From positions 62,001 to 126,000 of the forward strand of contig NZ_JAHKRC010000008.1 in assembly GCF_019345465.1 (NCBI RefSeq): 64,000 nt of DNA, in the 5' to 3' direction. Position 1 is the stretch's first letter; each line of letters begins with the position of its first letter. The stretch comes from Pseudomonas sp. NKUCC02_KPG. GTDB taxonomy: Bacteria; Pseudomonadota; Gammaproteobacteria; Pseudomonadales; Pseudomonadaceae. Made by a program: the position numbers and the translations under genes. This document shows positions 9,604-20,557 of the stretch, in pieces. The notes beneath the pieces were generated by a model. The model worked only from the letters and a program-made list of their open reading frames with translations, did no database searches and was not told where the DNA came from.

Positions 9604-10059
9604 TCAGGGTTTAGGTCGTGCGTGACTCGCCAGGCGCTCAAGGGCGGCGCGCAAGGCCGGGTCGGTAATGCCGTCGGCCGTTGCCTGGATGGTCTGGGCG
9701 GCATCCTCGGATAAATCCAGCGTATGCCCCGCAACCTTGGCCTGCACTGTGGGCGGCTGCACTTTGAAGAGAATCCGGGTCAGGCTGGCGAACTCGTCAA
9801 ATGCCTGCAGTTGGCGCAGCAGGCGTTTTTGCTGATAGCGCAGGCGAGTGGCCCAGTGGCCGTCAGTCACGATTAGCAACAGGTTGCCTTCACGCCACGA
9901 AGCGACGTGGCAATGCTCGCGTGCGGCTGGCTGGAGCTGGCTTTCAAGCAAGCGCTGCAGGTGCGCCAGACGCTTTGCATGACCAAAAATGGCTTTTAGG
10001 GGCTTGGCCTCGCGGAGCAGAACGGAGGGTGCCCGTGCTGGATGTGGGCGAAATGCCAT
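9604..10059 (-). CDS. dciA: DciA-family (DUF721) protein
   Basis: A 151-residue basic protein starting at the ATG at 10059 (MAFRPHPARAPSVLL). Its DUF721 hallmarks are ARLAHLQRLLESQL-like N-terminal helices and a KH-like core with the conserved WREGNLLLIVTDGHWATRLRYQ block. DciA proteins operate the replicative helicase DnaB in bacteria lacking DnaC. Placement next to and divergent from secA is typical for Pseudomonas. Family membership is clear; the helicase-loading role rests on family knowledge. Confidence 0.85.
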   Translation of the reverse strand: MAFRPHPARAPSVLLREAKPLKAIFGHAKRLAHLQRLLESQLQPAAREHCHVASWREGNLLLIVTDGHWATRLRYQQKRLLRQLQAFDEFASLTRILFKVQPPTVQAKVAGHTLDLSEDAAQTIQATADGITDPALRAALERLASHARPKP

Positions 10060-10367
10060 GTTCAAACACCTGAGAAAGCAGAGCCGCAATCTTAGCAGAA
10101 ACCGCCGGTTTCACTCGCTCAGATCGAGGTTCATGAACATTTATTCATGAAATCAATGAGTAACTTCTTGTTCTTATGCCTTGAAGTTCAGCAAAAAGCC
10201 CTTATTTTATGTAAGCCCCTTCACAACGCTGTACCAGTATCGTGGAATAACGCCACTTTCCTCACCGCCGTTTCCGGGTAGAATGCTCGTTCGCATGCGG
10301 CCATCAGGGCTGCTCGGGCGACTCTCGGGGCCGCCCTCCATCCCTATGTGTGGAAGATCCTGCCGAT
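10060..10367. other. secA upstream region
   Basis: This 308-bp divergent spacer holds no convincing gene and no SecM-like leader. It contains two copies of the 8-bp palindrome TTCATGAA at 10130 and 10144, exactly 14 bp apart. They could be an operator or chance. Confidence 0.4.
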
Positions 10368-13115
10368 ATGTTTGCGCCTTTGTTAAAGAAACTTTTTGGA
10401 AGCAAGAACGAGCGCGAAGTTAAACGCATGCTCAAGACAGTACAGGTCGTCAATTCCTTCGAAGAGCAGATGGTTGCCCTGACCGATGAGCAATTGCGCG
10501 CCAAGACCCAAGAGTTCAAGGCCCGCATAGCCAAAGGTGAGACCCTCGACCAACTGTTGCCGGAAGCTTTCGCGGTATGCCGTGAGGCAGGCAAGCGTGT
10601 CATGGGCATGCGCCACTTCGACGTTCAGTTGATCGGCGGCATGACCTTGCACGAAGGCAAGATCGCTGAAATGCGTACTGGTGAAGGCAAGACCTTGGTC
10701 GCGACCCTTGGGGTTTACCTCAACGCGCTGTCGGGTAAAGGCGTTCACGTCATCACCGTGAACGACTATCTGGCTCGCCGCGATGCCAACTGGATGCGTC
10801 CTCTTTACGAATTCCTGGGCCTGACAGTCGGTGTTGTAACGCCGTTCCAGCCGCCTCAAGAGAAGCGTGAAGCCTACGCCGCCGACATCACGTACGGTAC
10901 CAACAACGAGTTTGGCTTCGATTACCTGCGCGACAACATGGCTTTCAGCATGGAAGAAAAATTCCAGCGCGAGCTTAATTTCGCCGTGATCGACGAAGTC
11001 GACTCCATCCTGATCGATGAAGCCCGTACTCCGCTGATCATCTCCGGTCAGGCCGAAGACAGTTCCAAGCTGTACACCGAAATCAACAAACTGATCCCGC
11101 GCCTTGAGATGCACATCGAGGAAGTCGAAGGTGAAGTTACCAAGGCAGGTCATTTCACCATTGATGAAAAGACTCGCCAGGTAGAACTGAACGAAGCCGG
11201 TCACCAGTTCGTTGAAGACATGCTGACCCAGATCGGCTTGCTCGCAGAAGGCGAGAGCCTGTATTCGGCACACAACCTGGGCCTGTTGACCCATGTGTAC
11301 GCCGCGCTGCGTGCTCACAAGCTGTTCAATCGCAACATTGAATACATCGTTGAAGACGGTCAGGTATTGCTGGTCGACGAACACACTGGCCGTACCATGC
11401 CGGGTCGTCGTTTGTCCGAAGGCCTGCACCAGGCTATCGAAGCGAAGGAAGGCCTGAATATTCAGGCAGAGAGCCAGACCCTGGCTACGACCACCTTCCA
11501 GAACTACTTCCGTCTGTACAACAAGCTGTCGGGCATGACCGGTACTGCGGACACCGAAGCGTTTGAATTCCACCAGATCTATGGTCTGTCGGTGATGGTT
11601 ATCCCGCCGAACAAGCCACTGGCGCGCAAGGACTTCAACGACCTGGTGTTCCTCACCGCCGATGAGAAGTACGCGGCGATTGTGGCTGACATCAAGGACT
11701 GCATGGCCAAAGGCCGTCCAGTGCTGGTGGGTACAGCGACCATCGAAACCTCCGAGCACATGTCCAACCTTCTGAACAAGGAAGGTATTGAGCACAAGGT
11801 TCTGAACGCCAAGTTCCACGAAAAAGAAGCCGAGATCATTGCCCAGGCCGGTCGTCCGGGTGCGCTGACCATCGCTACCAACATGGCGGGTCGTGGTACT
11901 GACATCCTGTTGGGCGGCAACTGGGAAGTGGAAGTCGCCTCCCTGGAAGATCCGACGCCTGAGCAGATCGCACAGATCAAGGCCGATTGGCAAAAGCGTC
12001 ACCAGCAAGTGCTGGAGTCGGGTGGCCTGCATGTGATCGCTTCCGAGCGTCACGAATCGCGCCGTATCGACAACCAGTTGCGTGGTCGCGCCGGTCGTCA
12101 GGGTGACGCAGGTTCCAGTCGTTTCTACCTGTCGCTTGAAGACAGCCTGATGCGCATCTTTGCCTCTGATCGGGTGAAGAACTTCATGAAAGCCCTGGGC
12201 ATGCAGTCTGGCGAAGCGATTGAGCACCGCATGGTGACCAACGCGATCGAAAAGGCGCAGCGCAAGGTTGAAGGTCGCAACTTCGACATTCGTAAGCAAT
12301 TGCTGGAGTTCGATGACGTCAACAACGAACAGCGTAAAGTGATTTATCACATGCGTAACACGTTGCTGGCAGCCGACAACATCGGTGAAACCATCGCAGA
12401 CTTCCGCAAGGACGTTCTCGACAGCACCATCAGCGCTCACATTCCGCCGCAATCGTTGCCGGAGCAGTGGGACGTCAAAGGCCTGGAAGCTGCCATCGAA
12501 AGCGGCTTTGGCGTGAAATTGCCGATCCAGCAATGGCTCGACGAAGATGATCACCTGTACGAAGAAACCCTGCGCGAGAAGCTGCTGAACGAGCTGATTG
12601 CTGCCTACAGCGAAAAAGAAGATCAGGCCGGTGCTGAAGCGCTGCGCACGTTCGAGAAACAAATTGTTCTGCGCGTACTGGATGACCTGTGGAAAGACCA
12701 CCTGTCGACCATGGATCACCTGCGTCACGGTATCCACTTGCGCGGTTATGCACAGAAGAACCCGAAGCAGGAGTACAAGCGGGAGTCGTTCAACCTGTTC
12801 TCCGAGCTGCTTGATTCGATCAAGCGCGATTCGATTCGTGTGTTGTCACATGTACAGGTTCGTCGCGAAGACCCTGAAGCCGAAGAAGCACGCCTGCGTC
12901 AGGAAGCTGAAGACCTGGCTTCGCGTTTGCAGTTCCAGCATGCCGAAGCGCCGGGCCTTGATCAGCCAGACGCATTGGCCAAGGTGCTGGAAGGCGCCGA
13001 TGTGGCTGGCGTGGTTGCCGAGCCTGCTCGTAACGAGCCAAAGCTGGGTCGCAACGAACTCTGCTACTGCGGCTCGGGCAAGAAATACAAGCACTGTCAC
13101 GGGCAAATCAACTAA
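10368..13115 (+). CDS. secA: Preprotein translocase ATPase SecA
   Basis: The motor that pushes unfolded secretory proteins through SecYEG. The 915-residue protein has DEAD-box ATPase domains with Walker A MRTGEGKT and Walker [16 protein letters not shown], the preprotein cross-linking domain, helical wing and scaffold, and a C-terminal zinc-binding tail ([14 protein letters not shown]) that contacts SecB. The start ATG at 10368 gives [12 protein letters not shown] as in relatives; the in-frame GTG at 10350 is not needed. It is monocistronic, followed by a hairpin terminator before argJ. Confidence 0.98.
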   Translation: MFAPLLKKLFGSKNEREVKRMLKTVQVVNSFEEQMVALTDEQLRAKTQEFKARIAKGETLDQLLPEAFAVCREAGKRVMGMRHFDVQLIGGMTLHEGKIAEMRTGEGKTLVATLGVYLNALSGKGVHVITVNDYLARRDANWMRPLYEFLGLTVGVVTPFQPPQEKREAYAADITYGTNNEFGFDYLRDNMAFSMEEKFQRELNFAVIDEVDSILIDEARTPLIISGQAEDSSKLYTEINKLIPRLEMHIEEVEGEVTKAGHFTIDEKTRQVELNEAGHQFVEDMLTQIGLLAEGESLYSAHNLGLLTHVYAALRAHKLFNRNIEYIVEDGQVLLVDEHTGRTMPGRRLSEGLHQAIEAKEGLNIQAESQTLATTTFQNYFRLYNKLSGMTGTADTEAFEFHQIYGLSVMVIPPNKPLARKDFNDLVFLTADEKYAAIVADIKDCMAKGRPVLVGTATIETSEHMSNLLNKEGIEHKVLNAKFHEKEAEIIAQAGRPGALTIATNMAGRGTDILLGGNWEVEVASLEDPTPEQIAQIKADWQKRHQQVLESGGLHVIASERHESRRIDNQLRGRAGRQGDAGSSRFYLSLEDSLMRIFASDRVKNFMKALGMQSGEAIEHRMVTNAIEKAQRKVEGRNFDIRKQLLEFDDVNNEQRKVIYHMRNTLLAADNIGETIADFRKDVLDSTISAHIPPQSLPEQWDVKGLEAAIESGFGVKLPIQQWLDEDDHLYEETLREKLLNELIAAYSEKEDQAGAEALRTFEKQIVLRVLDDLWKDHLSTMDHLRHGIHLRGYAQKNPKQEYKRESFNLFSELLDSIKRDSIRVLSHVQVRREDPEAEEARLRQEAEDLASRLQFQHAEAPGLDQPDALAKVLEGADVAGVVAEPARNEPKLGRNELCYCGSGKKYKHCHGQIN

Positions 13116-13142
13116 AGCCCGCTTCAACTGCTGAAACACCTG

Positions 13143-13176
13143 CGCCGCGACCGGCATTAGCCGTCGCGGCGTTTTA
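13143..13176 (+). terminator. Rho-independent terminator after secA
   Basis: A GC-rich stem, CGCCGCGAC/GTCGCGGCG, with a short GGC-ATTA-GCC extension, followed by TTTT, lies 28 bp after the secA stop. Confidence 0.8.
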
Positions 13177-13231
13177 CCATTGAATTCCCGTCCCTTTGCG
13201 GCGGCGCACAACACTTATTTAGGAGCGCGTC

Positions 13232-14449
13232 ATGGCTGTTGGTCTTGGTCCTTTGCCTACTTTGCACCCGGTGGCCGGTTTTGAACTGGGTATAGCTTCA
13301 GCCGGTATCAAGCGTCCAGGGCGCAAGGATGTGGTGGTTATGCGCTGCGCTGAAGGCTCAAGCGTGGCGGGTGTATTCACCCTGAATGCGTTCTGCGCCG
13401 CGCCTGTCATCCTGGCCAAGCAGCGTGTGCAAGGCCCGGTGCGGTACTTGCTGACCAACACGGGCAATGCCAATGCGGGCACAGGTGAGCCAGGGCTGAT
13501 TGCGGCAACCCGTACCTGCGACAAACTGGCCGAGCTGACGGGCGTGCCCGCCAGTGCCGTGCTTCCGTACTCCACCGGTGTGATCGGTGAGCCGCTGCCG
13601 GTTGAGAAAATCGAAGGTGCATTGCAAGCCGCTCTGGACGATCTGTCCGAAAATAATTGGGCGCAGGCTGCAACCGGCATCATGACCACTGACACCTTGC
13701 CCAAAGGTGCCAGCCGTCAGTTCGAACACGAAGGCGTAACCATCACTGTTACGGGCATCAGCAAAGGTGCAGGGATGATTCGTCCCAATATGGCCACCAT
13801 GCTGGGCTACATCGCAACCGACGCCAAGGTTGCCCGCGATGTGCTGCAAAACCTGCTGCTCGACGGCGCGAACAAGTCGTTCAACCGCATTACGATCGAT
13901 GGTGATACATCGACCAACGACTGCTGCATGTTGATTGCTACGGGTAAAGCGGCTTTGCCTGAAATCACCGAGGCCAGCGGCCCACTGTTTGCTGCGTTGA
14001 AACAGGCAGTGCTGGAAGTCTGCATGGACGTGGCGCAGGCCATCGTGCGCGATGGCGAAGGCGCAACCAAGTTTGTCACTGTTGAAGTGAATGGCGGCGG
14101 TAATCATCAGGAATGCCTGGACGTCGGCTACACCGTTGCCCATTCGCCGCTGATCAAGACCGCGTTGTTTGCTTCCGATCCTAACTGGGGCCGCATCCTG
14201 GCCGCTGTGGGCCGTGCTGGCGTGCCGGATCTGGACGTGAGCAAGATTGATGTGTTCCTGGGTGAGGTGTGCATTGCCAGTGGTGGCGCACGTTCGGCCA
14301 CTTACACTGAAGAGCAGGGTTCTGCAGTGATGGCCCGTGAAGAAATCACCATCCGTATCGAATTGGGGCGTGGTGCTTGCAGCGAGACCATCTGGACGAC
14401 GGACTTGTCCCACGAGTACGTGAAAATCAACGCCGAATACCGTACCTGA
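13232..14449 (+). CDS. argJ: Bifunctional glutamate N-acetyltransferase / ornithine acetyltransferase
   Basis: Recycles the acetyl group between N-acetylornithine and glutamate in arginine biosynthesis, and may also make N-acetylglutamate. The 405-residue precursor carries the autoproteolytic site [14 protein letters not shown]; the nucleophile Thr that starts the beta chain is at about residue 189. The GXGXXP-like and [10 protein letters not shown] blocks upstream are typical of ArgJ. AGGAG precedes the ATG at 13232. It is followed by GST and Nudix genes in the order seen in P. aeruginosa. Confidence 0.97.
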   Translation: MAVGLGPLPTLHPVAGFELGIASAGIKRPGRKDVVVMRCAEGSSVAGVFTLNAFCAAPVILAKQRVQGPVRYLLTNTGNANAGTGEPGLIAATRTCDKLAELTGVPASAVLPYSTGVIGEPLPVEKIEGALQAALDDLSENNWAQAATGIMTTDTLPKGASRQFEHEGVTITVTGISKGAGMIRPNMATMLGYIATDAKVARDVLQNLLLDGANKSFNRITIDGDTSTNDCCMLIATGKAALPEITEASGPLFAALKQAVLEVCMDVAQAIVRDGEGATKFVTVEVNGGGNHQECLDVGYTVAHSPLIKTALFASDPNWGRILAAVGRAGVPDLDVSKIDVFLGEVCIASGGARSATYTEEQGSAVMAREEITIRIELGRGACSETIWTTDLSHEYVKINAEYRT

Positions 14450-14546
14450 GTCGTCTCGACATTGCGGGCCTGTCAGTCGCCTCGGCGCTGATGGGCCCGT
14501 AATACCCCCGCTTTATCAGCTCTCCCTTTTCTCAAGGTGCCTATCT

Positions 14547-15179
14547 ATGAGCTTTCACCTGATCATTGGCGACAAGTTGCATTCATCGTGGTCCCTGCGC
14601 GCCGCGCTGGCGCTGGATCTGGCGGGTGCACCGTACACCGAGACGCTGATCAAGCTGGGCCAGCCTGATACCCGGGCACTTATTCTCCAACACTCGGCAA
14701 CGGGAAAAGTACCGCTGCTGAAGACCGTACACGGCACCATCGCTGATTCGCTGGCTATCGCGGAATACCTGAATGAGTGTTTTCCGGCCGCTCGACTGTG
14801 GCCGGAAGATGTCGCTGCGCGGGCTCAGGCCAGATCGGCGTGCGCGCAAATGCACAGCGGATTTTTTGGTTTGCGGAGCAATCTGCCATTTGATTTGAGT
14901 CGTGATCAGGCGCTGCTCTCCATGCCTGCCGAGGCCCAGGCCGATATCGACAGGATGAGCGCGCTGTGGGCAGAGTGCCGCGCAGTGGCGACCGAAAGCG
15001 GGCCTTATCTGTTCGGTCGATCCAGTGTGGCCGATGCTTTTTTTGCTCCGGTGGCTGTTCGCCTGCGAACTTACCGCGTTGCGCTGTCAGCTGAAGATGA
15101 AGCTTATATCGACGCCATTTACCAATGGCCCGCGTTCAAAGCCTGGCAACAGGCCGGATTAGAGGAAGTACAAGGGTGA
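14547..15179 (+). CDS. Glutathione S-transferase family protein
   Basis: A 210-residue protein with an N-terminal thioredoxin-like domain (HSSWSLRAALALDLAG as the glutathione-site region, KVPLL with cis-Pro, DSLAIAEYL as the gamma-glutamyl site) and an all-helical C-terminal domain. The substrate is unknown. An alternative family role is maleylacetoacetate-isomerase-like chemistry, but no catabolic neighbours support that. Its stop overlaps the GTG start of the next gene, so the two are translationally coupled. Confidence 0.9.
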   Translation: MSFHLIIGDKLHSSWSLRAALALDLAGAPYTETLIKLGQPDTRALILQHSATGKVPLLKTVHGTIADSLAIAEYLNECFPAARLWPEDVAARAQARSACAQMHSGFFGLRSNLPFDLSRDQALLSMPAEAQADIDRMSALWAECRAVATESGPYLFGRSSVADAFFAPVAVRLRTYRVALSAEDEAYIDAIYQWPAFKAWQQAGLEEVQG

Positions 15180-16120
15180 AACGAGTTCATGTGGCTGCGG
15201 CCGTTATCCGGGGCACTGACGGGAAGATTCTGATCGCTCGTCGCGCTGATTCTCAGCATCAAGGCGGCCTGTGGGAGTTTCCAGGCGGCAAGGTTGAGGC
15301 TGGGGAGTCGGTCGAGGCTGCACTGGGTCGTGAGTTGAAGGAAGAGTTGGGCATTGTGGTTCAGGCTGCTCGGCCTTTGATCAAGGTTCAACATGATTAC
15401 CCGGACAAGCATGTTCTGCTGGATGTGTGGGAGGTTTCAGCGTTCACCGGTGAACCTCATGGTGCAGAAGGCCAGCCATTGGCTTGGGTAAGCCCGCGCG
15501 AGTTGGCGCAATACGCGTTCCCTGAGGCTAACCAGCCGATTGTTACGGCTGCCCGTTTGCCCGATCAATACCTGATCACTCCGGATGGTCTTGAAACCCC
15601 TGAGCTGTTGCGCGGTATCCAGAAGGCAATTGCCGGTGGCATTAAATTGGTTTCGCTGCGTGCGCCCAATGGATATGACCCCAAGTACCGGGATTTGGCG
15701 GTAGATGCGACCGGTTTGTGTGCAGGCAAGGCGCAACTGATGCTCAAGGGGCCGCTGGAGTGGTTGGGAGACTTTCCTTCGGCGGGCTGGCATCTGACCG
15801 CTGCGCAATTGCGCAAGTACGCCGCCAAGGGTAGGCCGTTGCCTAAAGACCGCTGGTTGGCAGCCTCATGCCATAACGCTGAAGAGTTGATGCTGGCCGA
15901 GCAGATGGATGTGGACTTCGTGACCCTGTCGCCGGTTCTGCCGACGCAGACTCACCCTGATACGCCACCGCTGGGCTGGGAGCAGGCGCAACAATTGATC
16001 GCCAATTTCAGTAAGCCGGTGTTTTTGCTGGGCGGGCTGGGACCTGATGATCGTCAGCAGGTGTGGACTATCGGTGCACAGGGCGTTGCCGGAATTCGGG
16101 CGTTCTGGCCACAGGTCTAA
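15176..16120 (+). CDS. Nudix hydrolase fused to a thiamine-phosphate-synthase-like domain
   Basis: A 314-residue two-domain protein starting at the GTG at 15176 behind AGAGGAAG. Residues about 1-130 are a MutT-type Nudix domain with the Nudix box GGKVEAGESVEAALGRELKE followed by the box end ELG, which sanitises oxidised dGTP. Residues about 140-314 resemble ThiE/TenI (DVDFVTLSPVLPTQTHP and FLLGGL). This architecture is common in Pseudomonas. Whether the ThiE-like half is catalytic is doubtful because thiamine-pathway neighbours are absent. It overlaps the GST gene by 4 bp. Confidence 0.93.
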   Translation: MKRVHVAAAVIRGTDGKILIARRADSQHQGGLWEFPGGKVEAGESVEAALGRELKEELGIVVQAARPLIKVQHDYPDKHVLLDVWEVSAFTGEPHGAEGQPLAWVSPRELAQYAFPEANQPIVTAARLPDQYLITPDGLETPELLRGIQKAIAGGIKLVSLRAPNGYDPKYRDLAVDATGLCAGKAQLMLKGPLEWLGDFPSAGWHLTAAQLRKYAAKGRPLPKDRWLAASCHNAEELMLAEQMDVDFVTLSPVLPTQTHPDTPPLGWEQAQQLIANFSKPVFLLGGLGPDDRQQVWTIGAQGVAGIRAFWPQV

Positions 16121-16137
16121 ATAATTGCGCAAGCTCT

Positions 16138-16166
16138 TGTGGGAGCGGCGTACCGCCGCTCCCACA
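16138..16166. terminator. Hairpin (REP-like / terminator)
   Basis: A 12-bp perfect inverted repeat, GTGGGAGCGGCG/CGCCGCTCCCAC, with a 3-base loop lies between the convergent Nudix and adenosyltransferase genes. The GTGGGAGCG core is REP-like. There is no T-tract, so termination is plausible but not certain. Confidence 0.6.
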
Positions 16167-16183
16167 CGTGCTGAACTCGACTG

Positions 16184-16765
16184 TCAAACCCCCGGCTTTG
16201 CTGCCGCTTGCCAGAGGATCTCTGCAATTCCCTGACGCTTGGCAATCAAGCGTGCCGCAACAAACAGCACGTCAGACAAACGATTGATATAAGCCAATCC
16301 AACGCCCGCCAGGGGCTCCAGCGCATTGAGCTGTTGGCAGCGGCGTTCGGCGCTGCGTGCCAGGCTGCGGCAAACATGGGCTTGGGCGATCAGACTCGAA
16401 CCACCGGGCAAAATGAAGTTCTCAAGCGGGCCCAACTCTTCGTTCCAGCGATCAATCGCGGCTTCAAGCCGCTCGATTTCGACCTTGTCGAGAGCCTGAT
16501 ACTCGGGCATCGCCAATTCCCCTCCCAGGTCAAACAATCGATGCTGGCAGGGTTCAAGTACTTCGATCAACTCGATGAGGCCAGGGGTCTGTTCGCTGTG
16601 CTCGATGAGCCCGGCCAGGAGCAGGCCCACCTGACTGTTCAGCGTGTCGACCTCGCCGATGGCTTCTATGCGGGGGTGATCCTTGGGTACGCGGCGGCCA
16701 TCGCCGAGCCCTGTTTCGCCCTTGTCGCCGGTGCGAGTGTAAATTTTCGATAAGCGAAAGCCCAT
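16184..16765 (-). CDS. Cob(I)alamin adenosyltransferase, PduO type
   Basis: Transfers the adenosyl group from ATP to cob(I)alamin to form coenzyme B12. The 193-residue protein begins MGFRLSKIYTRTGDKGETGL, with the PduO ATP-binding TRTGDKG motif. It also carries FILPGGS and the arginine-rich VCRSLARSAERRC helix at the active site. The start at 16765 was chosen over an extended reading frame because it gives the canonical N-terminus. It directly abuts the sensor-kinase gene (2-bp gap), so the pair may be co-transcribed leftward. Confidence 0.94.
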   Translation of the reverse strand: MGFRLSKIYTRTGDKGETGLGDGRRVPKDHPRIEAIGEVDTLNSQVGLLLAGLIEHSEQTPGLIELIEVLEPCQHRLFDLGGELAMPEYQALDKVEIERLEAAIDRWNEELGPLENFILPGGSSLIAQAHVCRSLARSAERRCQQLNALEPLAGVGLAYINRLSDVLFVAARLIAKRQGIAEILWQAAAKPGV

Positions 16766-16767
16766 GT

Positions 16768-18804
16768 TTACAGTTCCACCTTGGTTGATTCGGGGTAGGT
16801 CATCGGGTTGCCGGTTAAAGGCAGGCGCAGGGTAAAGCAAGTGCCTTGCCCCTGGGTTGAGTGCACTTCCATTTGGCCCTTGTGGTTGTTGGTAATGATG
16901 AAGTACGACACGGACAGGCCCAGCCCCGTGCCCTGGCCAACTTCCTTGGTGGTGAAAAACGGCTCGAAAATTCGTTTGCGCACAGGCTCCGGCATCCCGA
17001 TACCATTGTCTTCAATCTGAATCTCGGCCCATGGCGGATTCAGTCTGGTGCGCAGAATGATACGCCCTGGCTCGCTCTTGTCGGTACGTTGATGAATGGC
17101 CTGGGCGGCATTTTTCAACAAATTGAGCAGCACCTGCTCCAGCTCGTTGGGGATGCCGGGTACCGGGCCGAGCTGTGGGTCGAACTGGCGGATGATGGCC
17201 TGGCCCTTGAAGTCAAAGCCAATGGCCAGGTCAAAATCATTGCTGGCAATGTCCAGGGCTTGATCAATGAGTGCCGATAAATCGCAGGGGCTCATTTGCC
17301 GGTTGCTGCGGCGGCTGAAGCTGAGCATGTGGGTCACGATTTTGGCTGCGCGGGCCCCGGCCTGCTGGATGCCGTCAAGCAACTGCGGGATCTCTCGTGC
17401 CTGCAGGTAGTGATTGACCACGTCCAGGTCAATGCCGGTCTGCTCGGCTTGCTCGATATTCCTTGGCAGGTCGCTCGACAGGCGTCTGCGAATGTTCTGC
17501 ACGTTATGCAGGATAGCGCCCAAGGGGTTGTTGATCTCATGGGCCATGCCGGCAGCGAGTCCGCCTACGGAGAGCATCTTCTCCGACTGCACCATCATGT
17601 CTTCCAGTGACAGTCGCTGGGTAATGTCATCGATGCGGATCACGACGCCGCGTCCGGCACCGCCCATGAGCGGGTAAAAGGTCAGGGCGTAGTGGTGAGC
17701 GTCTTCGCCCTGTCCCCAGGTGACGCGTTCAATTTTTGTTACCCGGTGGTGCTCAATCGTGTCCTTGAGCTGTGGCAGGAAGGGTTTCAAGGGTTCGAAG
17801 GCCAGGTAAATGGGCTTGCTCATGGCATCGTCCAATGGCGTGCCGGACAGGGCGCTGGCTTCCTGATTCCATTGGGTGACATAGAGTTCTTCGTCCAACG
17901 CGATCAGGGCCGAAGGCATGGAGTCGATGATGCAATTGAGGTAGTTCTGAAATCCGGTGAGTTTTTTCTCTATTTTGCTACGAACTTGTACTTCGAGCTC
18001 CAGCTTGCGATTGGCATGACGGGTTTCTTCGGCCAGTGCCTGAGCTTGGTCGTAGGCTTCACGGGCTTCGTCTCGGGCGCGCTTGAGTTCCTGGTCACGC
18101 ACTTCAATGCGCGAGAGCATGGTGTTGAATGCTCTGGCCAAGCTGCCGATTTCGTCGTTGTTGCCTGGCGCTGCGCGTAATGCGTAGTTTTCTTCGCGAC
18201 TGACCTGGCGCGACAGCTCTTCAAGGCGGTGGATGGGCTGGGTGATCAGGCGCTTGATCTGGCGTGCCACCACGAACCACAGCAAAATGCTGAACACCAG
18301 AATGCCCAGGCTGGCCGTCAGCGTGCCGGTGTAGAAGGCCATGGGCAGCTCGCTGCTGGCGATCAACAGCAGGTGCCCGGGTGGTTGGTCACCGTGGTGC
18401 AGGCGTGTGACTTGATGGCTGCGCAGTTCGGTGAGGCTCCAGGCTTCAATCTGGCGATAGTGCTCGGGGAGCGGGAGGTGTTCACCGTGTTGCAACTGCA
18501 CCAGCAGGTTTCCTGAGCTGTCATAAATCGCGGCAGCGCGAAGGGGGGCGTAGCTGCCGATTTCATTGAGCAGGGATTTTGCGCTCTGCGGTGAATCCAG
18601 CGCATGAGCGATCAGGTCAGGATTTGAAGTCAGTTGCCCCAGTGTTTGCAGGGCTTGCGGGGCGGTACTTTCGTGGGAAATCCAGTACGCGACACTGATG
18701 AACGTCAAATTGGCAACCAGCATGACGGCAGCCAGCAAGACGAGCAGGGCGGCCAGCAACTTCTGGCCTACCGGTAGGTTTTCAAGGCGCTGGCGCAAGG
18801 GCAT
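16768..18804 (-). CDS. Membrane sensor histidine kinase (orphan; PA4398-like context)
   Basis: A 678-residue hybrid-free kinase. TM1 is at about 14-38; a periplasmic domain of about 130 residues follows, then TM2 (about 178-200), HAMP, coiled coil, a PAS domain (around IIDSMPSALIALDEE), HisKA with phospho-acceptor His in GMAHEINNPLGA, and HATPase_c with N box NLLKNAAQA, G1 box DNGIGMP and G2 box GQGTGLGLS. No response regulator lies nearby, so the partner must be elsewhere. Position between the adenosyltransferase and panE matches P. aeruginosa PA4398, which from memory has been linked to swarming; function here is inference. Confidence 0.92.
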   Translation of the reverse strand: MPLRQRLENLPVGQKLLAALLVLLAAVMLVANLTFISVAYWISHESTAPQALQTLGQLTSNPDLIAHALDSPQSAKSLLNEIGSYAPLRAAAIYDSSGNLLVQLQHGEHLPLPEHYRQIEAWSLTELRSHQVTRLHHGDQPPGHLLLIASSELPMAFYTGTLTASLGILVFSILLWFVVARQIKRLITQPIHRLEELSRQVSREENYALRAAPGNNDEIGSLARAFNTMLSRIEVRDQELKRARDEAREAYDQAQALAEETRHANRKLELEVQVRSKIEKKLTGFQNYLNCIIDSMPSALIALDEELYVTQWNQEASALSGTPLDDAMSKPIYLAFEPLKPFLPQLKDTIEHHRVTKIERVTWGQGEDAHHYALTFYPLMGGAGRGVVIRIDDITQRLSLEDMMVQSEKMLSVGGLAAGMAHEINNPLGAILHNVQNIRRRLSSDLPRNIEQAEQTGIDLDVVNHYLQAREIPQLLDGIQQAGARAAKIVTHMLSFSRRSNRQMSPCDLSALIDQALDIASNDFDLAIGFDFKGQAIIRQFDPQLGPVPGIPNELEQVLLNLLKNAAQAIHQRTDKSEPGRIILRTRLNPPWAEIQIEDNGIGMPEPVRKRIFEPFFTTKEVGQGTGLGLSVSYFIITNNHKGQMEVHSTQGQGTCFTLRLPLTGNPMTYPESTKVEL

Positions 18805-18851
18805 GGAGTGGCCGCTTAGATTAAGAAGATGCTGGCAGGGTAGCGCGCCCC

Positions 18852-19850
<999 letters not shown>

Positions 19851-19933
19851 CTATAATGCCCGCGCATTTTAACTGTCAGGTCAGGCGTGCTCCATCTGTG
19901 TTGAGCGCGCCCTTTATTATTGGAGAAAATTAC

Positions 19934-20419
19934 ATGCCGTCGTTCGACGTGGTATCCGAACTGGACAAGCACGAAGTCACCAACGCCGTCGAGAACGCCG
20001 TCAAGGAACTGGATCGTCGTTATGACCTCAAGGGTAAAGGCACTTTTGAGTTCAAGGAGAAGGATCTGACGGTCAATCTGACCGCTGAAGCCGACTTCCA
20101 GCTGGAAGCAATGATCGAGATCCTCAAGTTGGCACTGGTCAAGCGCAAGATCGACGTTCAATGCCTTGAGGTCAAGGATGCCTATGCTTCGGGCAAATTG
20201 ATGAAGCAGGAAGCGGTGCTCAAGGAAGGCATTGATAAAGAGCTGGCGAAGAAAATCGTTGCTCACGTCAAGGATGCCAAGCTCAAGGTTCAGGCTGCCA
20301 TTCAGGGCGAGCAAGTACGCATCACCGGCAAGAAACGCGATGACCTGCAGGATGCGATTGCAGCGCTGCGTGCCAAGACGTTCGACATGCCACTGCAGTT
20401 CAACAATTTTCGCGACTGA
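19934..20419 (+). CDS. yajQ: YajQ-family nucleotide-binding protein
   Basis: A 161-residue protein beginning [20 protein letters not shown], an exact family-type N-terminus, preceded by TTGGAGAAAATTAC. It has two ferredoxin-like halves and ends in [12 protein letters not shown]. Relatives bind c-di-GMP or tRNA/GTP and modulate virulence gene regulation in Xanthomonas and Pseudomonas. The role here is inferred from the family only. Confidence 0.95.
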   Translation: MPSFDVVSELDKHEVTNAVENAVKELDRRYDLKGKGTFEFKEKDLTVNLTAEADFQLEAMIEILKLALVKRKIDVQCLEVKDAYASGKLMKQEAVLKEGIDKELAKKIVAHVKDAKLKVQAAIQGEQVRITGKKRDDLQDAIAALRAKTFDMPLQFNNFRD

Positions 20420-20557
20420 TCACGGGCCCAGGGAACCAATGACGCGCATTGCCGTCCGAAATTTCCTGGGCGCGGCGCAAGCGGTTTGGCGACCACGGTT
20501 GCCTTATCGTTTTGCTGAATAAATGACGGCGTCGAGTTTTGTCGCGAGGAGATGTAA

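Noticed and set aside
10383..12737. 784-codon minus-strand ORF opposite secA
   Set aside because: Antisense shadow of a highly expressed gene; low-complexity His/Val/Gln-rich product with no family.
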